Source of the DNA: an uncultured Opitutia bacterium
GTDB lineage: Bacteria; Verrucomicrobiota; Verrucomicrobiia; Opitutales; Opitutaceae
DNA length: 5,413 bases
Assembly: GCA_903938935.1 (NCBI GenBank)
Contig: CAJAFD010000221.1
Coordinates: 1 to 5,413 of the forward strand
Direction of reading: 5' to 3'
The position numbers and the translations under genes are program-made. This document shows, piece by piece, positions 1 through 5,413 of this stretch (position 1 is its first letter; every line of letters starts with the position of its first letter). A model generated the notes under the pieces. That model worked only from the letters and a program-made list of their open reading frames with translations. It did no database searches and was not told the DNA's origin.

Positions 1-714
1 GAGCCAGATCATGATGAGCACGCCGCAGGAGAGCGCACCGCGCACGCAGTTCGCGAAAAACCACACACCATACATCGTCGAGTACCAGTGATACTCGAGA
101 CTCTTGATCCAGTAGATCGCCGCGAACGAGAGCGACAATGCCAACAGCGGGATGCCGAAGGCCGCGGTCTTCCGGTTCATGTGGGTCCACTTCAGGTCAC
201 CATCGGCATCTTGGCTGAACGAGGCTTTACGCAGGCGGGCCGAGAGCCACATCCAAATCACAAAAAACGCCGCGGTCATGCCCGTGAACATGTTCAAGTT
301 CAGGAAGCTGGCCTTTTTGGTGTAGAGGACGTCTTGACCGACGGTGTGCCCGCCGTGCATGACGTGATTTAGATTCATCCAGGGCCAGATGAGGTCGCTT
401 TGGTAAAACACCGAAGCGAGCCAGAGCGGCAAGAAGAGCAGCGCGAGCCACTTGAAAGCGGAGAGGCCGTGTTCGAATTGGCGGCGGATGAGCACCGACC
501 AGTTCGCATCAAACACATGATGGATCAAAATCAGCATCATCATGCCGATGGCAATCGCAGCCCAGAAGGTGAAACCGACCAGGTAGGAGTAAGCGACGTT
601 TTGGGCGCCCGAGATGACTAGGCCCAGCGCCGTGGCGGCGAGACCGGCCAAGCCGATAACGAGGAATTTCCCCGCGGCAGGCGGAGTGGAAGAAGATGCG
701 GCGGGCGTGCTCAT
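1..714 (-). CDS. actF: ActF, second NrfD-like membrane subunit of alternative complex III (partial, 3' end off the left edge)
   Basis: The frame is open from an ATG at 714 to base 1, giving 238 residues without a stop, so the C-terminal part lies outside the window. Family: ActF (quinol:cytochrome c oxidoreductase quinone-binding subunit 2), an integral membrane protein of about 400 residues with about ten helices, homologous to ActC. Seen here: a Pro/Ser/Ala-rich start (residues 1-15), then hydrophobic segments near 17-36, 44-66, 87-105, 140-160, 186-204 and 216-238. The segment SLEYHWYSTMYGVWFF (205-220) resembles the ActF signature of a helix-flanking His-Trp-aromatic-Ser-Thr stretch, and His65-His66 end the second helix. 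The start overlaps the actE stop as ATGA and lacks a strong Shine-Dalgarno sequence, so translation is probably coupled to actE. In the family ActF is a membrane scaffold; whether it moves protons or binds quinone is inference. Identity is confident from both sequence and position. Confidence 0.93.
   Translation of the reverse strand, partial: MSTPAASSSTPPAAGKFLVIGLAGLAATALGLVISGAQNVAYSYLVGFTFWAAIAIGMMMLILIHHVFDANWSVLIRRQFEHGLSAFKWLALLFLPLWLASVFYQSDLIWPWMNLNHVMHGGHTVGQDVLYTKKASFLNLNMFTGMTAAFFVIWMWLSARLRKASFSQDADGDLKWTHMNRKTAAFGIPLLALSLSFAAIYWIKSLEYHWYSTMYGVWFFANCVRGALSCGVLIMIWL
711..714 (-). other. actE/actF stop-start overlap (ATGA)
   Basis: Plus-strand TCAT reads ATGA on the minus strand: the actF start ATG (714-712) and the actE stop TGA (713-711) share two bases. 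This is the classic arrangement for translational coupling, in which the ribosome ending actE restarts at actF. No strong Shine-Dalgarno precedes the ATG, which agrees with coupling. Confidence 0.85.
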
Positions 715-1346
715 TTTAGGCCAAGCTCAGATTTGTGGGCACCGGGGACGTCGGCAGTGGAGCCGGTCTGCGCACGTTGGAGGGCGCGGACGTAGGCGAT
801 AACGGCCCAGCGGTCAGCTGGAGCGATTTTGTCCGCATACGGGAACATGGTGTTTTTCCCGAGGGTGATCGTGTTGAAAAGTTCGCCTTCGGTCATCTTG
901 CGCAGGCGATCATCGTGATAGGTGGGCGTCGAGCCCATGCCGTATTTTTTGGTGATGCCGTTGCCATCGCCGACGGCACCGTGGCACGGGGCGCAGTAAA
1001 TCGTGTAACGATCTTGGCCGCGCTCAAGGAGCTTGAAATCGACGGTGACGTCGCTCGGGTAGCCGCGGGCAAAGGAGCCGTCGGCGTTCTTGCCGTGATT
1101 GAGGTGGTCGTTTTCACGGAGCATCCCGCGCTGGACCGTACCCGCGACTGGCACGCGGTCCGCGCGGCCATCCGCGAAGAAGGCGCTCGTACCCTGCGAG
1201 TAGGGCTTGGGCTGGTGCTTCATGCCGGGGAAGGCCCACTCTGGGAACACATCCATCGGGGCCGAAGTGAATAGGGTGCCGCGGAATCCAAGAATGGAAA
1301 CCGTCAACACGACGACGAAGAGAGTGACGAGGTAGACGTGGCGCAT
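711..1346 (-). CDS. actE: ActE, monoheme cytochrome c subunit of alternative complex III
   Basis: This 211-residue c-type cytochrome is the electron-output side of ACIII and faces the periplasm. A hydrophobic N-terminal segment (residues 4-20) acts as an export signal or membrane anchor. It is followed by the typical ActE stretch with RG at 22-23 and the motif PMDVFPEW at 30-37. A single heme c motif, CAPCH, lies at 118-122 (Cys118, Cys121, His122), followed by GAVGDGNG as in class I cytochrome c. Met167 in NTMFPYADKI is the likely distal axial ligand, and the last helix is DRWAVIAYVRALQRAQ (178-193). No lipobox cysteine is present: the first cysteine is the heme Cys118. The ATG at 1346 is chosen because it sits 3 nt after the actD stop, is preceded by GGAAG at 8 nt and gives a sensible signal segment. 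The stop TGA overlaps the actF ATG. Confidence 0.95.
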   Translation of the reverse strand: MRHVYLVTLFVVVLTVSILGFRGTLFTSAPMDVFPEWAFPGMKHQPKPYSQGTSAFFADGRADRVPVAGTVQRGMLRENDHLNHGKNADGSFARGYPSDVTVDFKLLERGQDRYTIYCAPCHGAVGDGNGITKKYGMGSTPTYHDDRLRKMTEGELFNTITLGKNTMFPYADKIAPADRWAVIAYVRALQRAQTGSTADVPGAHKSELGLK

Positions 1347-1349
1347 GGC

Positions 1350-1883
1350 TCAGGCTTCCAGCTCCGTGATGGCCTTGCCGCCGGCCTGCTCGAGGAGGGC
1401 CTTGGTGTTGGCTAGGTTAAAACGCGGATCGCGCGCTTCGATGACGATGAAGAAGGTGTCGTCCATCCCGCGCTTGATGTCTTTGTATTTGAGCACGGGG
1501 TGATAATGCATCGGCAGACCGTTCAAAAAGAACATGCCGCCGATGGTGGCGAAGGCGGTGAACAAAATCGTCAACTCGTAGCTCACCGGGAAGGCGAACA
1601 TCGGGCTGAAGAAGGGTTTGCCGCCGACGATGAGCTTGTAGTCCACCGCGCCGGTCCAGAAGATCATGGACATGCCGGTGCAAAAGCCGATGATGCCGCC
1701 AACCAGCGAGATGCGCGGGACGAGCGAACGGCCCAGGCCCATCGCGCCGTCGAGGCCGTGGACGGGGAACGGCGTGATGCAGTCCCAATTTTTGTAACCG
1801 GCATCGCGCACCTTTTGTGCCGCTTGATAGATCTCAGGCGCGGTGTCGAAGGTGGCGATCAGGCCGTAAGGAGAGGTAGCCAT
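1350..1883 (-). CDS. actD: ActD, DUF3341 membrane subunit of alternative complex III
   Basis: This 177-residue protein matches the usual ActD length (about 170-200). The N-terminal soluble part begins YGLIATFDTAPEIYQAA (6-22) and continues to CITPFPVHGLD (35-45), the hallmark of the DUF3341 family. Two hydrophobic helices follow at about 57-79 and 98-121, separated by the conserved-looking loop GGKPFFSP (87-94). The C-terminal soluble part (about 131-177) contains DDTFFIVIEARDP, a beta-strand-like stretch typical of the family. ActD has no cofactor. In the known complexes it packs against the membrane subunits, and a role in proton movement has been discussed but not settled. The start at 1883 lies 12 nt after the actC stop and in the same frame as actC. 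I see no Shine-Dalgarno sequence before it, so it probably depends on ribosomes finishing actC. The stop (TGA) is 3 nt before the actE start. Confidence 0.95.
   Translation of the reverse strand: MATSPYGLIATFDTAPEIYQAAQKVRDAGYKNWDCITPFPVHGLDGAMGLGRSLVPRISLVGGIIGFCTGMSMIFWTGAVDYKLIVGGKPFFSPMFAFPVSYELTILFTAFATIGGMFFLNGLPMHYHPVLKYKDIKRGMDDTFFIVIEARDPRFNLANTKALLEQAGGKAITELEA
1355..1359 (-). promoter_or_regulatory. Shine-Dalgarno sequence of actE
   Basis: On the minus strand GGAAG sits within the end of actD, 8 nt before the actE ATG at 1346. It supports this start. A second purine stretch containing GGAG lies slightly further upstream and is less well spaced. Confidence 0.55.
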
Positions 1884-1895
1884 GGTCGTGACAGC

Positions 1896-3323
1896 TTAGT
1901 GGTGATCGCCGCCATGGACGTCCGCTTGCGGCGTGACGGCCTTGAGCTCTGCCATCGGCATGATGGGCAGGAAGCGAATGAAGAGGAGGAACAGCACCGA
2001 GAAGACGCCAAAGGTGCCGAAGAAGGTGAAGATTTCGACGATGCTCGGGGAATAATAACCCCAACTCGACGGCAAGAAGTCACGAGCCAGCGACGTGACG
2101 ATGATCACGAAGCGCTCGAACCACATGCCGACGTTGACGAAGATCGAGAGGATCCAGACGAAGCTCGTGTTGTTGCGCACGGACTTGAACCAGAAGAACT
2201 GGGGCGTGATGACATTACACGAAATCATGATCCAGTAAGCCCATGCGTAGTGACCAAAGGCGCGGTTCACGAAGGCGAAGCCCTCATTCGGATTCGCCCC
2301 GTACCAGGCGATGAAGAACTCCATGCCGTAAGCGTAACCGACGATCGTGCCGGTCGCCAACGTGATCTTACACATACAGTCGATGTGATACTGCGTGATC
2401 AGGTCTTCCAGACCGTAGATCGCGCGCAAGGGCAACATGAGCGTGAGCACCATGCCGAAACCGGAGAAAATAGCGCCAGCCACGAAGTAAGGCGGGAAAA
2501 TCGTCGTATGCCAACCGGGCAAGAGCGAGACGGCGAAGTCGAACGAAACGATTGTGTGTACGGACAACACGAGCGGGGTCGAGATACCGGCCAACACCAA
2601 GTAAGCCATTTCGTAATTACTCCAGTGGCGGTTCGAACCGCGCCAGCCCATAGCGAAGAGACCGTAGAGGGTCGCACGGAGTTTGTTGCCGGCGGCTTCG
2701 AAACGGTCGCGCAACACGGCCAAGTCAGGAATCAGGCCGACATACCAGAAGAGCACGGAAACCGTACCGTAGGTCGAAACGGCGAATACGTCCCACTCCA
2801 GCGGCGAACGGAAGTTCTGCCAGATCACGTTAGAATTCGGGATCGGGAAGAGATAAAACGCGTACCAGACGCGACCGACGTGGAACACCGGGAAGATACC
2901 GGCGCATACTACGGCGAAAATCGTCATAGCTTCGGCCGCGCGATTGATCGACGTACGCCATTTCTGACGCAGGAGGCACAAGATCGCGGAAATCAGAGTA
3001 CCGGCGTGACCGATACCGATCCAGAAGACGAAGTTGACGATGTCCCACGCCCAATTGACGGGATTCGCGTGACCCCACACCCCGACGCCCGTGGCCACGA
3101 GGTAGACAATACCGGCCACGGTGAAGGAGGCGACGCAGCAGGCGAGGATGAAGCAGACCCACCACCACGTCGGCGTTTTACCTTCGATGATGCTGCAGAT
3201 TTTCTCGGTGATCCAAGCAAAGCTGCGGTTGTTCTCAACGAGCACCGCGCGCGGGAGCGAGGCCGGCTTCACCTCATGGAGGATGGCCGGAGTGACTTCG
3301 GAATTTTCGGCGGCGTGAGCCAT
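1896..3323 (-). CDS. actC: ActC, NrfD/PsrC-type quinol-oxidising membrane subunit of alternative complex III
   Basis: This 475-residue polytopic membrane protein of the NrfD (polysulfide reductase) family has the normal ActC length. About ten hydrophobic segments can be read, near residues 54-80, 92-117, 131-155, 174-196, 238-262, 276-300, 318-340, 358-380, 386-410 and 430-453. Family knowledge places quinol oxidation in the first helical bundle, next to the Fe-S subunit ActB. The candidate conserved polar residues are visible: His148 in PVFHVGRVWYAFYLFP and Asp178 in PLEWDVFAVSTYG, and their 30-residue spacing agrees with what I recall for characterised ActC proteins. Other family-like stretches are HAGTLISAILCLLRQKWR (106-123) and MWFERFVIIVTSL (400-412). 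Oddities are CMC (Cys316, Cys318) at the start of the seventh helix and a His-rich end, HGGDHH. The ATG at 3323 overlaps the actB stop as TAATG and has a strong GGAGGG upstream. Confidence 0.96.
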   Translation of the reverse strand: MAHAAENSEVTPAILHEVKPASLPRAVLVENNRSFAWITEKICSIIEGKTPTWWWVCFILACCVASFTVAGIVYLVATGVGVWGHANPVNWAWDIVNFVFWIGIGHAGTLISAILCLLRQKWRTSINRAAEAMTIFAVVCAGIFPVFHVGRVWYAFYLFPIPNSNVIWQNFRSPLEWDVFAVSTYGTVSVLFWYVGLIPDLAVLRDRFEAAGNKLRATLYGLFAMGWRGSNRHWSNYEMAYLVLAGISTPLVLSVHTIVSFDFAVSLLPGWHTTIFPPYFVAGAIFSGFGMVLTLMLPLRAIYGLEDLITQYHIDCMCKITLATGTIVGYAYGMEFFIAWYGANPNEGFAFVNRAFGHYAWAYWIMISCNVITPQFFWFKSVRNNTSFVWILSIFVNVGMWFERFVIIVTSLARDFLPSSWGYYSPSIVEIFTFFGTFGVFSVLFLLFIRFLPIMPMAELKAVTPQADVHGGDHH

Positions 3324-3325
3324 TA
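3321..3325 (-). other. actB/actC stop-start overlap (TAATG)
   Basis: Plus-strand CATTA reads TAATG on the minus strand: the actB stop TAA and the actC ATG share one base. Together with the GGAGGG just upstream, this suggests that ActC is made both by restart after actB and by direct ribosome entry. That would keep ActB and ActC in equal supply. Confidence 0.85.
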
Positions 3326-5413
3326 GCTGAGCCCTCCAACGCGGTTAGCGACTGCGAGGCCGGTGTGGCCAGGAGACTTCTTCATGGATTTCTCTTCCGT
3401 GCCGTGAGCGGGCGCGTGCTCCCCTGCCCCGCCATGATCATCATGGCCGGCCGGGTGGTTTTTCTTGTTATACTCGACGCGGCTTTGCGGGAGCGCAGCG
3501 TAGTCGGGCATCTTGGGATTGGGATTACGCAGCTTACCGAGGTAAGTCGTGCGCGGACGAATGTTGAGGTAGCCGAGCAGCGCGTAGTCTTGCGCGCGGG
3601 CCTTGGCCAACGAAACTTCGCTCTTCGGGTCGAGAATGTTGCCGAAGACGATCGATTCGACGGGGCAAACCTGTTGGCAAGCCGTCTTGATGGTGCCATC
3701 GGGTACGACGACGTCGGACGGATTGCCGGCCTGCGCGGTCTTCACCTTGTGCTGAATCTTGCCGTTCTGGATACGTTGCACGCAATAGGTGCACTTTTCC
3801 ATCACGCCGCGCATACGCACGGTGACTTCGGGATTCTTCACCATCTTGACGAGTTCAGGCATGCCCTTGGGGCCGAGCTGACCCATGTAGAGGCTATCGA
3901 GTTGGCGCTGATTGTAATCGAAGAAGTTAAAGCGACGCACCTTGTACGGGCAGTTATTCGCGCAGTAGCGCGTGCCGATACAGCGGTTGTAGGCCATCGT
4001 GTTGAGGCCTTCTTCGTCGTGAACCGTCGCATTGACGGGACAAACAATTTCGCACGGGGCCAGTTCGCACTGGGCGCACGCGATAGGTTGCAGCGAGATC
4101 TGCGGATCTTCGGGCAACTCTTTGTTGCCTTCGCCACCGAAGGCGGCGGCGTCGATCGCGCCGTTGGAGTAGTAACGGTCCAAGCGGATCCAGTGCATCT
4201 CGCGACCGCGCATGACCTGATCTTTGCCGACGATCGGAATGTTGTTCTCGGCCTGACACGCGACGACACAGGCGTTGCAACCGATGCAGGTGTTGAGGTC
4301 GATCGACATGCCCCATTGGTGCTGGCCGTCGAACTCGGGCGTCTTGTAGAGCGAGCCGCCGCGGGGTAACTGGCTCGCGCGCTGGGCGGGCGTCATCTTC
4401 GTACCTTCTTCGCCGAGGTTTGACGGGCTGTGCGATTCCAAACCAAAGGAATTCACGAAACCGGGATTCTCCTGGTATTCGGCGAGATTGGCTTCACGCA
4501 CGAGGTCGCGGCCTTCCATCGACCAATGTTCCTGCGTGTTGGCCAACTTCATGCGCTCGCCGGTGCTGGTGAGCGTGGCACCCGTGACAAAAGCCGGAGT
4601 CGCCGAGGTGCGAAGCGCATAAGCGCTAAAACCTGCGCCGGTGCCGACGTGGCCAGATTGCGTGCGTCCGTAACCGAGCGCGACGACCACCGTGTAATTC
4701 GAAAGACCGGGCTGGATATGCACCGGACCGCGCACCGTGCGACCGCCGACGGTCAGCGTAAACACGTGGGCGTTTTCCGCACCTTGATCAAAATCAGCTT
4801 CTTCCTTACGGGCGACTTGGATCATCGAGCCCTTCGGGTCGATGCCGAGTTCCTTGCCGAGCTTAGGGCTGACGAGGATGGCGTTGTCCCAGGAGATTTT
4901 CGTGATTGGGTCCGGGCACTCTTGCAGCCAACCGTTGTTGGCGAAGCGGCCGTCGTCCATCTTGTGGTCCGTGACAAAACGGACTTCGAGATTGGCCTTC
5001 GACAAAGCGACGGGAGCGGCCGCGCCATTGACGAGCTTGGCGATGCCGGAGCCATTGAAATTAACCGAAGCCACGGCGTAAGCCGAGTTGGCGAGCAAAC
5101 CATCGTGCAGGAAACGACGGAACACTTTATCGGCGTCGCCGCCAGCAATGGCTGTGACGGTCGCGAACACGTGCGAATAACCGTCGGTCTTGGCTTCGCC
5201 CAAAATACGAGCGAGGACGTCGATTTCGGACACGCCGCCGAAGAGCGGCTGAATCATCGGCTGGATCGGCACGATCGTGCCGTCGGTGGTGCGAGCATCG
5301 CCCCACGATTCCAAATAGTGCGCGGCGGCGAGGTGGGTGCCGGCGTGGGCCGAAGTCTCATCGGCGTAATAACCGAGGCGCACGACGTCGCTGACGGATT
5401 TCTGCAACGCGGC
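3323..5413 (-). CDS. actB: ActB, iron-sulfur / molybdopterin-like subunit of alternative complex III (partial, 5' end off the right edge)
   Basis: The frame is open to the right edge, so the N-terminus (including any Tat-type signal) is missing. 696 residues are visible of a family that is usually about 1,000. Residues here are numbered from the codon at 5411-5413. The TTG at 5405-5407 is an internal Leu codon and not the start, because AA-L-QKSVSDVVRL reads through it inside the domain. Residues 1 to about 290 resemble a molybdopterin oxidoreductase fold (ETSAHAGTHLAAAHYLESWG, then IQPMIQPLFGG). In this family that fold is known to carry no molybdenum cofactor. From about 365 comes a ferredoxin-like region with four cysteine clusters: Cys376/379/382/386, Cys446/449/454/458, Cys478/484/488 and Cys541/544/579/583. 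The third has Thr481 where a fourth Cys would be, fitting the family's single [3Fe-4S] cluster beside three [4Fe-4S]. The C-terminal tail (about 653-683) is His-rich. It relays electrons from quinol at ActC towards the hemes. Confidence 0.96.
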   Translation of the reverse strand, partial: AALQKSVSDVVRLGYYADETSAHAGTHLAAAHYLESWGDARTTDGTIVPIQPMIQPLFGGVSEIDVLARILGEAKTDGYSHVFATVTAIAGGDADKVFRRFLHDGLLANSAYAVASVNFNGSGIAKLVNGAAAPVALSKANLEVRFVTDHKMDDGRFANNGWLQECPDPITKISWDNAILVSPKLGKELGIDPKGSMIQVARKEEADFDQGAENAHVFTLTVGGRTVRGPVHIQPGLSNYTVVVALGYGRTQSGHVGTGAGFSAYALRTSATPAFVTGATLTSTGERMKLANTQEHWSMEGRDLVREANLAEYQENPGFVNSFGLESHSPSNLGEEGTKMTPAQRASQLPRGGSLYKTPEFDGQHQWGMSIDLNTCIGCNACVVACQAENNIPIVGKDQVMRGREMHWIRLDRYYSNGAIDAAAFGGEGNKELPEDPQISLQPIACAQCELAPCEIVCPVNATVHDEEGLNTMAYNRCIGTRYCANNCPYKVRRFNFFDYNQRQLDSLYMGQLGPKGMPELVKMVKNPEVTVRMRGVMEKCTYCVQRIQNGKIQHKVKTAQAGNPSDVVVPDGTIKTACQQVCPVESIVFGNILDPKSEVSLAKARAQDYALLGYLNIRPRTTYLGKLRNPNPKMPDYAALPQSRVEYNKKNHPAGHDDHGGAGEHAPAHGTEEKSMKKSPGHTGLAVANRVGGLS
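3332..3337 (-). promoter_or_regulatory. Shine-Dalgarno sequence of actC
   Basis: On the minus strand GGAGGG lies inside the last codons of actB, with about 8-9 nt between it and the actC ATG (3323-3321). It is the strongest ribosome binding site among the junctions in the window. It supports the ATG at 3323 as the start, in spite of the one-base TAATG overlap with the actB stop. Confidence 0.8.

Noticed and set aside
1..714. Short frames on both strands at the left end as separate small genes.
   Set aside because: A continuous minus-strand frame from 714 to base 1 encodes a recognisable ActF with membrane helices. The short frames are fragments in other phases and have no supporting features.
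735..1274. A plus-strand open frame of 179 codons opposite actE.
   Set aside because: It runs antisense to the cytochrome c gene across the heme motif and shows no motif of its own, so it is a shadow frame.
1500..3326. A long plus-strand open frame of 608 codons lying opposite actC and part of actD.
   Set aside because: Its product is rich in Glu, Arg, His, Asp and Gln with no domain or hydrophobic core, as expected for the complement of a membrane-protein gene in GC-rich DNA. The minus-strand genes are clearly real and fill the space.
3365..4369. A plus-strand open frame of 334 codons opposite the Fe-S part of actB.
   Set aside because: It is antisense to a region with four conserved cysteine motifs. 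The translation has no recognisable family and shows the Arg/Val/Ala/His bias of a shadow frame.
5405..5407. TTG as a possible start codon of actB.
   Set aside because: The frame stays open to the window edge, and the residues around it belong to the middle of the molybdopterin-like region. A start here would remove about a third of a normal ActB.
3323..5413. A molybdenum-dependent oxidoreductase (polysulfide, tetrathionate or nitrite reductase type) as the identity of the large Fe-S protein and its NrfD neighbour.
   Set aside because: The neighbours actD (DUF3341), actE and actF are specific to alternative complex III, and the fused molybdopterin-like plus ferredoxin-like layout is that of ActB.

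Overview
The window is one side of a gene cluster for alternative complex III (ACIII, the Act complex), the membrane quinol:cytochrome c / quinol:electron-acceptor oxidoreductase that replaces the cytochrome bc1 complex in many bacteria. All five recognisable genes lie on the minus strand, so transcription runs from high to low coordinates: actB (3' two thirds, entering from the right edge), actC, actD, actE and actF (5' part, leaving at the left edge). The expected actA (multiheme cytochrome c) would lie just beyond the right edge, before actB. The rest of actF, and possibly terminal oxidase genes, would lie beyond the left edge.

Layout on the minus strand: 5413-3323 actB fragment, with a molybdopterin-oxidoreductase-like region and a ferredoxin-like region holding four cluster motifs; 3323-1896 actC, an NrfD-type membrane subunit; 1883-1350 actD, a DUF3341 subunit with two membrane helices; 1346-711 actE, a monoheme cytochrome c; 714-1 actF, the second NrfD-like membrane subunit. 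Spacing is extremely tight: TAATG overlap for actB/actC, 12 nt for actC/actD, 3 nt for actD/actE and ATGA overlap for actE/actF. This points to one polycistronic mRNA with translational coupling. I see no promoter, terminator, RNA gene, repeat or mobile element, and no gap longer than 12 nt.

How the parts work together (known for the family): ActC, and perhaps ActF, sit in the membrane, and quinol is oxidised at the ActC periplasmic side. Electrons pass through the Fe-S clusters of ActB to the hemes of ActA/ActE and on to a cytochrome c or directly to a cytochrome oxidase. ActD and ActF complete the membrane part.

The organism is probably a Gram-negative, moderately GC-rich bacterium with an aerobic or microaerobic respiratory chain. 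The gene order and protein style fit Verrucomicrobiota (for example an Opitutales relative), but that assignment is an impression from memory and not shown by the sequence. I find no new system here. The points worth a second look are local: an ActE without a lipobox cysteine, His-rich tails on ActB and ActC, a Cys pair in ActC, and an in-frame actC-stop-actD junction without a Shine-Dalgarno sequence.
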